DNA of 12,860 nucleotides from Candidatus Brocadiaceae bacterium (lineage in GTDB: Bacteria; Planctomycetota; Brocadiia; SM23-32): positions 1-12,860 of the forward strand of contig PUNP01000844.1 in the NCBI GenBank assembly GCA_003551785.1, in the 5' to 3' direction. The position numbers and the translations under genes are program-made. The stretch's first letter is position 1. The number at the start of each line of letters is the position of its first letter. Positions 6,415 to 12,860 of this stretch are shown piece after piece. Under the pieces are notes generated by a model. The model did not search any database. It worked only from the letters and a program-made list of their open reading frames with translations, and was not told where the DNA came from.

Positions 6415-8502
6415 TCAATGCCATTTGCTTTGTACCCTAAAAAGCATAATATCCGGCGTTTGATGGAGAGGGTATAGCCATGGAGGGAATTCTTGCCGGT
6501 GCATTATGCGTTTTGCAAAGGAGTTTTCCAGGCTCTTGTTGGTGGGGTGGGATGCGTAGAGACAATAGTAGTATTGACGCGTGAAGTCGTTGTTTATTTC
6601 CAGCATTATATGTGTTATGTTATGTTTCTTTACCATGTGGTAAGCTTTTTCGACATTCTGTGTTGTGAGGATTCTGGCGGCTGTTTTTGTGCCCTTGAGG
6701 TTTTCCCAGTAAAAACTGCCCAGAGTCCTGAATCCGCCCATGGCGGCTATGGTGGTGGATGCATGTGGTTGATTGGTAAGCAGTATGACAGGCTTATGAT
6801 CGGCTGTGTGAAGCAGCCCGCGCGCGATATGCCGGTACCTGAGAGCCTTTTTCTGGTCGGGAGTTAGCTGCTTGGGTTCATTGTTCAAAGCGCCCAATTG
6901 ACGAATCGGTAAAACCAGGTGGTATTTAACCGGGGTGAAGGCGAATATCGCAATAAACACCCCTATCAGGACTGTGGCTGTTGTTCGAGATACGTATCTC
7001 TGCGTCGTCAGTCTCCAGAAATACGGAGTGGCGATTGCGGCTGTGATGATATACAAAGATCCGGTTAACTGGTTCCAGCGTACTTGATACAATTGAACGG
7101 TTGTGGAGAGGAAGAGCGATATGCTCAAAAAAAGCATTATTGCTCTGAATCCAGTGTCGGTTCGACTGTGTAACATAACAATAAGTGCTGCAATAAACAG
7201 GATTGGCATCGGTCCGTACAAATGAAAAAATACTGTCGCCCAGTTGATGGGCTCCTGGTATTCAACCAGGTACGGTATGGACATAAAACCATACATGTAT
7301 TGATGGAGTCGGAACATGAAATCGTTCAGTGGAATATAGAAAGTTTCACCACCGATCAATATGCAAAGAGGTAAGGAGACAAGGGCAAGTAAGGGAAATG
7401 TGATGCTGCGTTTTGTCTTACATCGCTCAGATTTTTCAGGTTTCACAATCCTCTGGCCCGCCGCTGCGATAAACAAAGCTCCTCCGAACCACGCCAGTGA
7501 GTAGAGAGGGTGATTTACCTCAAGTCGCATACTGAGGTGTTGGGGAAAGTATTCAATAAAGTAAAATCCCAAACTGGCAGAGGCACCCCATGTGCCCCAA
7601 ACCTGCCAAAGTTCCGGATGAAATTCATATTTGTTCTTGGTGTTGAGTGAGAGAAACAGGCAGACCGCGATTGATGCGATACCGACAATTATAAGCGTCA
7701 TTGAGGTGGAGATGGCGCTTATCCACAGCCCTGAAGCTCCGCATAAGGCCGAAAAAATCATGCATTTGCGTGCCTTTTTGTATGAGTGTGGAAGGTAGAG
7801 AGAATTCGGGTTTGCTGAATTTATCCATCCCGCGCCCGCACCTGCAATTCCGATCAGTGTCCCGATGATGGCCAGGGAAATCATTCCATAGTGGTGTGGG
7901 AAAGCGGGCGCAAAATTACTGTAAAATACCGGAGTGGTGATCATGCCGAACAAAAGGACACCTCCAGCGAAAGTGCCGAATAAATGAGTAAAGACGTAGA
8001 GTAGAAAAACGATGGAGGCAAGGAGTAATAAGGGATTGGCCCAAATCGACATGCGGAAGATGCTGTTGCGGAGGTTCGTGCCGGTTGTGAGCCTGTAACC
8101 CGTTCCCAGCACTTTGAGATACGATGAAAAGCCTGAATTCCAATGCACCTCACGTTGAAAAGAACCGCTGTCAAAATCGGTTTTCCTTATCCTGAAATTG
8201 GAGGCGGCGCCCAGGTCTTCAACATGCCGGTTCCAGGTGTACCCAATGCATAAAGCGTCTGAATTCAAAAAAACGGGTAGACGCTGCTGATGCGGTACCT
8301 CGTGGGCTGTGTCGTGCATTGAGCATATGGCAGCATGTAATCTATCAATGAGAAAACTGTGGAAAAGGATAAAAATTGCACATACTGAAAGTATGGCAGC
8401 GGAACCAATGATATTTTTCTGTTTTCCTGTCACAATCTGTTGTTCAATTATGATAGAGTCCTGTTCCATCCGGACAGTTTTGCCTGATGTTTCGTATGCC
8501 AT
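6415..8502 (-). CDS. Polytopic membrane protein, GT-C / STT3-like glycosyltransferase candidate
   Basis: A 695-residue protein with about a dozen hydrophobic segments (for example 31-53, 156-175, 177-197, 207-225, 268-286, 422-443, 452-469, 508-523) and a soluble tail from about 530. GT-C enzymes move sugars from lipid-linked donors on the outer face of the inner membrane. Supporting signs are a long first extramembrane loop (about 54-150) with acidic residues Asp82, Asp109 and Asp111 next to HWNSGF (120-125), an RWNQL motif (475-479) before a late helix, and GGFRTLGSFYWENLKG (589-604) in the tail, a pattern I associate with STT3-like proteins. The family call is moderate; donor and acceptor are unknown. 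The ATG at 8502 overlaps the upstream regulator gene by 55 bases, implying translational coupling; ATG 8469 is an alternative but has no better ribosome site. Sampled lines of this gene are about 40-42% GC, lower than a sampled line of the kinase gene (55%). Confidence 0.85.
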   Translation of the reverse strand: MAYETSGKTVRMEQDSIIIEQQIVTGKQKNIIGSAAILSVCAIFILFHSFLIDRLHAAICSMHDTAHEVPHQQRLPVFLNSDALCIGYTWNRHVEDLGAASNFRIRKTDFDSGSFQREVHWNSGFSSYLKVLGTGYRLTTGTNLRNSIFRMSIWANPLLLLASIVFLLYVFTHLFGTFAGGVLLFGMITTPVFYSNFAPAFPHHYGMISLAIIGTLIGIAGAGAGWINSANPNSLYLPHSYKKARKCMIFSALCGASGLWISAISTSMTLIIVGIASIAVCLFLSLNTKNKYEFHPELWQVWGTWGASASLGFYFIEYFPQHLSMRLEVNHPLYSLAWFGGALFIAAAGQRIVKPEKSERCKTKRSITFPLLALVSLPLCILIGGETFYIPLNDFMFRLHQYMYGFMSIPYLVEYQEPINWATVFFHLYGPMPILFIAALIVMLHSRTDTGFRAIMLFLSISLFLSTTVQLYQVRWNQLTGSLYIITAAIATPYFWRLTTQRYVSRTTATVLIGVFIAIFAFTPVKYHLVLPIRQLGALNNEPKQLTPDQKKALRYRHIARGLLHTADHKPVILLTNQPHASTTIAAMGGFRTLGSFYWENLKGTKTAARILTTQNVEKAYHMVKKHNITHIMLEINNDFTRQYYYCLYASHPTNKSLENSFAKRIMHRQEFPPWLYPLHQTPDIMLFRVQSKWH

Positions 8503-10175
8503 TCGACTATCTCATCGGGAAGCTGAGGCCTCGCCAGCAGGAAGCCCTGTGCCATATCACATCCGGTATCGGCGATGAATTTAAGCGTTTCCGTATCTTC
8601 CACTCCCTCCGCTACCACCTTCTTCCCCAGGTGGTGGGCCAGGTCGGTGGCTATTTCCACTACGCGAGCCGAGCCTTTTTTTGTATTCAAGGTCTGGACG
8701 AACGATTGATCAAGCTTTATAATATCTGAAGGCAGGTTAACCAGGTAATTAAGTGAAGAATAGACGGTGCCGAAATCGTCGATAGAGATGGTGATCCCCA
8801 TCGACGCTAATTTTTCCAGTACTCCCGTAATGTAATCTATGTCTGATATCAGGGCTCTTTCCGTTATTTCCAGCTCCAGCATTCCGCCTTTAACACCGAA
8901 AGACTCCAGGCAGCCGGCTATCATATCGGGAAAGTCGGACTGAAAAAGGTTGTGCACCGATATGTTGACCGAAACGGGAGTTGTGATGCCTTTTGCCTCT
9001 AAATATTTGATCTGTCCAAGAACCTTTTTAACGGCGAATTTGGTCAGCGAATGTATGTAAGTACTTTGCTCCAAACGGGAAATGAATTTATCCGGAGGGA
9101 TATAACCTCGTACGGGGTGCTGCCAGCGTATCAGTGCTTCCATTCCGCACAGAGTCCCGTCTGCGAGAGATATCCTGGGCTGATAAGCGAATGATAGCTG
9201 CCCCTCTCCCATGGCCTTTTCAAACTCATTCAGCATATCGAGGCTTTCACGAGCTTTACTAAGGTTTGCAGAATGCTGTGATGAGTCGAAAACGACCCAC
9301 TCCCGGTTCGATACGGATGCTCTGCGCAAGGCAAACTCGGCCTCGCGAATGTGAAGTTCGGGATTGATCTCTGCGTCCTTGAAGCTGGAATAACCGATCC
9401 TGCCGTCAATGTGGAGGGGGATGCCGGCGAAATCTATTGTTTTTTTAAAGGTTTCTGCCAGGCCCCTGAGCCTTTTAATGACACTTTTATCTCCCATATC
9501 CCTGAGCAAAAAACCCAGTTGATAAGTGTTGATGCGGCATACGATACTGTTGCCCGGCACCTGGCGAATCCGGGCGCCTAACTGTTTGATTATCTCGTCG
9601 GCTACTGACGGTCCGTATACACTTTCCAACTCGTCCGCCCGGTCGATCAGAACAATGGCCAATCCCTCAAATCGGTGAGATTCATCATCCCTGACTGCCG
9701 ACAGGGCCTCGACCAGCGCCGTCCTGTTGGGCAGCGAGGATGCCGGGTCGCGGGTTAAATACCTTTTTTCCAGTACATTTTTTACCGTGTGATTGAGTTC
9801 ATCCATTTGAACCGGTTTGCTGATGTAGCTTTCTGCACCGTGGTTGAGTGCTTTCTTTACATCGTGAAAATCCCTGCTGGCCGATATGACGAGAACGGCG
9901 GTATCGCTGTGATATTCCCGAATCTGCTGCAGCAGCCACAACCCGCCTTGGCCGGGCATGCGCAGGTCGATCAGCGCCAGAGCGAAGTCTTCATCATCCA
10001 TGATATCCATTGCCTGTTCGGCTCCCGAGCATATCCGTGTATTTTGGTGCCCGAAATGTGCCAGACAGCGCTGCAAGTATTCACAGATATCTATTTCGTC
10101 GTCAACAATGAGAATCCGGCTCCGCTGAATCGGGTTCAGACGTGCATTTTTTATCATTTCCTGCAGGTTAACCAT
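8448..10175 (-). CDS. Response regulator with REC, degenerate GGDEF and EAL domains (probable c-di-GMP phosphodiesterase)
   Basis: A complete 575-residue cytosolic protein. REC (about 20-137) has the acidic pair Asp25/Asp26, phosphoacceptor Asp70 in ALIDLRMPG, Ser98 and Lys120 in SKP. A GGDEF-type domain (about 141-298) keeps a trace of the DxLTGLPNR entry (DPASSLPNR) but has CRINTYQLGFLL (213-224) where RxGGDEF should be, so cyclase activity is not expected. EAL (about 312-565) retains Glu346 in the EALIRW motif, Asn404, Glu436 and Glu439 in ELEITE, Asp466/Asp467 in DDFGT, Lys487, Glu523 in AEGVE and Gln543 in AQGF, so c-di-GMP hydrolysis is likely. One oddity is DDFGTVYSS where Gly normally follows the Thr. 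Its gene lies 15 bases after the histidine kinase, its likely phosphodonor, and its 3' end overlaps the membrane-protein gene. Confidence 0.95.
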   Translation of the reverse strand: MVNLQEMIKNARLNPIQRSRILIVDDEIDICEYLQRCLAHFGHQNTRICSGAEQAMDIMDDEDFALALIDLRMPGQGGLWLLQQIREYHSDTAVLVISASRDFHDVKKALNHGAESYISKPVQMDELNHTVKNVLEKRYLTRDPASSLPNRTALVEALSAVRDDESHRFEGLAIVLIDRADELESVYGPSVADEIIKQLGARIRQVPGNSIVCRINTYQLGFLLRDMGDKSVIKRLRGLAETFKKTIDFAGIPLHIDGRIGYSSFKDAEINPELHIREAEFALRRASVSNREWVVFDSSQHSANLSKARESLDMLNEFEKAMGEGQLSFAYQPRISLADGTLCGMEALIRWQHPVRGYIPPDKFISRLEQSTYIHSLTKFAVKKVLGQIKYLEAKGITTPVSVNISVHNLFQSDFPDMIAGCLESFGVKGGMLELEITERALISDIDYITGVLEKLASMGITISIDDFGTVYSSLNYLVNLPSDIIKLDQSFVQTLNTKKGSARVVEIATDLAHHLGKKVVAEGVEDTETLKFIADTGCDMAQGFLLARPQLPDEIVEWHTKHQAKLSGWNRTLS

Positions 10176-10180
10176 GAAAA

Positions 10181-10184
10181 CTCC
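10181..10184 (-). promoter_or_regulatory. Ribosome binding site of the REC-GGDEF-EAL gene
   Basis: On the minus strand GGAG stands five bases before the ATG at 10175, inside the 15-base gap after the kinase stop. It fixes the regulator's start and indicates a single transcript with the kinase. Confidence 0.65.
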
Positions 10185-10190
10185 ATTGAA

Positions 10191-12860
10191 TTATGTTTTT
10201 AACGGCAAGTAAATCGTAAAGACCGCTCCCCGGACTTCGTCCCTGTTCGCGGCTTCAATATGACCTCCATGCTCTTCGACAATGCCGTAACTCACCGACA
10301 GGCCGAGTCCGGTTCCCTCGCCTTCCGGTTTGCCGGTAAAGAAGGGAGAGAAAATTTCATAAAGCGAATCCTCGGGTATGCCGGGCCCGGTGTCAAGAAT
10401 CTCTATCCTGGCTCGAGAACCCGTTGGCGAGGTGCGGACAGTCAGAATTCCGCCTTCTTCTCTTCCTTCCATAAAATATTCGGCGTTGTTGATGATATTC
10501 ATAAACACCTGCTCCATCTGACTTTTCGATGCGATGACAGACGGGAGGTTCTGATCGTATAATTCCACGATCTTAATGCCGCCGGACTCCAAATGGTACC
10601 TTTTCAAATCCAATGTTTCCTCAAGCACCTCATTGATATTCAACTCGATCTTCTGCTGTTTGTCCTCTCGCGCGAAATCCAGCAGTCCGTCCGTGATCGC
10701 GTTTACACGTTGTGCGGCGTGCTGGATTCTCTGGATATCCTCTTTGAGTCCTTCCGGAACATCTTCCTGAGTCAGCAGCAGATCAGTAAACCCCATCATG
10801 GTGTTGAGGGGGTTTTTGATTTCGTGCGCCACCCCGGCCACCAGTTCTCCGACGGTGGCCAGTTTCTCCGACCTGATCAGATCGCTGAGCAGGCGGTTGC
10901 GCTCGGTGGTATCCCAGACAGTCGATATCATCTCGCCGTTGCCCAGGGGGATGTTTTTAGCGCTGATGTAAAACGGCCCCTCTCCGTCACGGGTGAAAGG
11001 AACGTCAACCCACTGCATGCGCTCCGGATCGCCGCTCGCGCAATCTTCCATAACACGGCGACGGATATTTTCACGTCGTTTCGGGTCTTCGTATACCACA
11101 TCCCAGAATGAATCAGGGTTCTTGATCGCTTCCCGGGTCGTCCGGTAAATTTTCGGGAAATTATCGTTCATGTAGCGGAAATTTGCTTCGGGATATACTG
11201 TATTTACCGCGACGCCGACAGGGAGGTTGTCCAGAACGGTTTGGGTAAACTTCTCGCTTTCCCTCAATTGCTTTTCCACCATCCGGCGGTGCAGCGCTAT
11301 ACCGATGCTGTGCCCGAGCCCTTCCAAAAATTGAATCTGTTCGTAATCGAAAAAATCGATCCTTCGGTCAGCCAGGTGAATCAGCCCGATAATGTCCTCG
11401 CCTGCACGGAGCGGGATCAGGGCGATAGACTGATACCCGATACGTAGGCAATGGTTACGGGGATTCAGTCGGGGGTCCTCGTTATCCGGAATGTCCCGCA
11501 GTTCGTCGGCATTCTTGCACCAGGCGCTGCCGCCGGGAGTGAACAGGGGGTTGGACGGATCGCTATGTCCCGACAGCACCAGCCCGCAGGTGCATTCCAG
11601 GTTGACATGTCCCTCTCCATCCCGGTAGACATCACCGCATTCGTCGTGGGCGGCCAGTTTGTTTTCGGCGGCGATGAAGTCATCGGTGAACCCTTCAGCG
11701 GCATAATAGGGGTAGTCCACGCCGTCGCGCACGCGCATGCCGACCGCTTCAGCGCCCAGGTGTTCTTTTATCAGTGCAATGGTCTTTTGAATCGAATTAT
11801 TCGAGGAAGGGGATTCATTAAGAGTTTTCAGCACGTTCATGGTCAGTTTTTCCCGCTCATTGGCGACTTTCCGGCCGGTAATATCCACGCAGGTGGCCAG
11901 CACTCTTTCCACACCACCGATTTCAATTTTTTTCAGGTGAACTTGTTCCCAGAATGTTCTGCCGCTGCCGGTTTTGCCCTTCCATTCGAAGACCTGCATT
12001 CCCTCGGCAGCGGCCCGGTGAATCAACTGCAGGGCATCGTCGCCGGAATACGGGGGGTCGGTCCAGAAATCGCCTTTTTGCAGTTCTTCCAGTGAATCGG
12101 CCTCATACAAGATCAACGCCATTTCGTTGGCGTCCAGTATTTCTCCTGTGTCTTTATCGTGTACCAGCAGCGCAACAGGTGATTGGGTGAACAGTTTCTT
12201 GAAACGTTCTTCACTTTTCCGCATGTTCAGCTGAGCCTGCTTTATTTCAACCAGCAGCCCGATGGTACGGGCGGAGGTTTGCAAACGGCTTTTTGCCATC
12301 TCGATAATATACGGCGGGCGGGTTAAATACTGTTCAGCGGCCCGACGGAGGTCCTCATCGCTCACCTGATAGGCATCGGCCAGTTCTTGTAATTTCCCGG
12401 TGTTTTGTGGCGGGTTGCCGTAGCCGAAATTGATGGCGCCTATCACATCTCCGTTCGCGAAAATAGGTGTTCCGTAGAGCCGTATCCCGCCGGCACACTC
12501 GATATCGACGGGTTCGCCGCGCTGCATGGCCTGTTTTGAGCAGTTTTCCCAGCACGATTCATGGCAGAGCCATTGCCCGGAAGCAAGAGCCTCGGCGTTA
12601 TCGGGGGTGTTGCAAAGTTTTCGTGAGGCGTGATCCATCATCCGACACCATCCGGAGGCGAATATCCCGTAGGCATAATCACCGTTGGCCTCGTAAATCG
12701 CTGAGGAGGTTCCCAGCAGGTCCAGGTATTCCGAAGCGATGCGATGGATTTGCCCCTTTCTGATAAGCAGCGGGTGGGTCAGAATCACTCCTTTGATCGT
12801 ATCGGGATCAAACTTTGGCCGGTCATACTGGCAGATGGCCGAACAAGGGTAATGCGGGAA
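10191..12860 (-). CDS. Sensor histidine kinase, 5'-partial: MEDS end - PocR - PAS - GAF - PAS - HisKA - HATPase
   Basis: The frame is open to the right edge; the GTG at 12788 is not taken as the start because 24 codons before it read as the end of a MEDS (DcmR-like sensory) domain: CSAICQYDRPKFDPDTIKGV followed by ILTHPLLI. Residues below are counted from that GTG. PocR-like sensory domain about 13-185, with cysteines 48, 59, 75, 79, 83 and 98; PAS about 191-310; GAF about 315-500 with an insert carrying Cys384, 399, 401, 424 and 447; second PAS about 510-632; HisKA with phospho-His655 in VAHEIKNPLN; HATPase with N-box NIINNA (764-769), DTGPGI (799-804), FSPFFTGK (813-820) and GTGLGL (825-830). 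No membrane helix is visible, so it should sense an intracellular signal; PocR and MEDS domains are proposed to bind small organic ligands. The kinase core is complete. It lacks a fused receiver, and the following REC-GGDEF-EAL gene is the natural partner. Confidence 0.95.
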   Translation of the reverse strand, partial: FPHYPCSAICQYDRPKFDPDTIKGVILTHPLLIRKGQIHRIASEYLDLLGTSSAIYEANGDYAYGIFASGWCRMMDHASRKLCNTPDNAEALASGQWLCHESCWENCSKQAMQRGEPVDIECAGGIRLYGTPIFANGDVIGAINFGYGNPPQNTGKLQELADAYQVSDEDLRRAAEQYLTRPPYIIEMAKSRLQTSARTIGLLVEIKQAQLNMRKSEERFKKLFTQSPVALLVHDKDTGEILDANEMALILYEADSLEELQKGDFWTDPPYSGDDALQLIHRAAAEGMQVFEWKGKTGSGRTFWEQVHLKKIEIGGVERVLATCVDITGRKVANEREKLTMNVLKTLNESPSSNNSIQKTIALIKEHLGAEAVGMRVRDGVDYPYYAAEGFTDDFIAAENKLAAHDECGDVYRDGEGHVNLECTCGLVLSGHSDPSNPLFTPGGSAWCKNADELRDIPDNEDPRLNPRNHCLRIGYQSIALIPLRAGEDIIGLIHLADRRIDFFDYEQIQFLEGLGHSIGIALHRRMVEKQLRESEKFTQTVLDNLPVGVAVNTVYPEANFRYMNDNFPKIYRTTREAIKNPDSFWDVVYEDPKRRENIRRRVMEDCASGDPERMQWVDVPFTRDGEGPFYISAKNIPLGNGEMISTVWDTTERNRLLSDLIRSEKLATVGELVAGVAHEIKNPLNTMMGFTDLLLTQEDVPEGLKEDIQRIQHAAQRVNAITDGLLDFAREDKQQKIELNINEVLEETLDLKRYHLESGGIKIVELYDQNLPSVIASKSQMEQVFMNIINNAEYFMEGREEGGILTVRTSPTGSRARIEILDTGPGIPEDSLYEIFSPFFTGKPEGEGTGLGLSVSYGIVEEHGGHIEAANRDEVRGAVFTIYLPLKT

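Noticed and set aside
11451..12095. 214-codon open frame on the plus strand
   Set aside because: It is antisense to the PAS and GAF domains of the kinase and has no recognisable motif or ribosome site.

Overview
The window holds five genes in two convergent blocks separated by a 466-base, hairpin-rich intergenic region. The sequence suggests a Gram-negative bacterium of the PVC group (Planctomycetes, Lentisphaerae, Kiritimatiellae or relatives). The main reason is the first gene, a giant protein joining a LamG-like end, HEAT repeats, a PQQ-type propeller interrupted by a methyltransferase-like segment, and a malectin-like end, an architecture I associate with those phyla. The MEDS-PocR sensor kinase and the palindrome-rich spacer fit but do not prove this. 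The assignment is inference from protein style; there is no rRNA or marker gene here.

Plus-strand block (3-5948): the 3' part of the giant beta-propeller gene, open at the left edge with at least 1591 residues in the window, then 30 bases later a complete Ldh_2-type (malate/L-lactate/ureidoglycolate dehydrogenase superfamily) NAD(P)-dependent oxidoreductase. The spacing and strand suggest co-transcription. A plausible theme is carbohydrate or sugar-acid processing, but no substrate can be read from the sequence.

Convergent spacer (5949-6414): no credible gene. It contains at least seven local hairpins or palindromes and two longer-range complementary pairs (9 and 11 bases), one of which encloses several hairpins. 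It looks like a dispersed palindromic repeat element or a structured transcript end.

Minus-strand block (12860 down to 6415), in transcription order: a hybrid sensor with a MEDS remnant, PocR, PAS, GAF, PAS and histidine-kinase core, cut by the right edge; 15 bases later a response regulator with REC, degenerate GGDEF and intact-looking EAL domains; and, overlapping that by 55 bases, a polytopic membrane protein resembling GT-C / STT3-like glycosyltransferases. The gene order suggests one pathway: a cytosolic ligand sensor phosphorylates a c-di-GMP phosphodiesterase, whose output may be linked to a membrane glycosyl-transfer step. The kinase-regulator pairing is well supported by order and domains; the link to the membrane enzyme is inference from the overlap.

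The two outermost genes are incomplete: neither true start lies in the window, although plausible-looking TTG and GTG codons occur.
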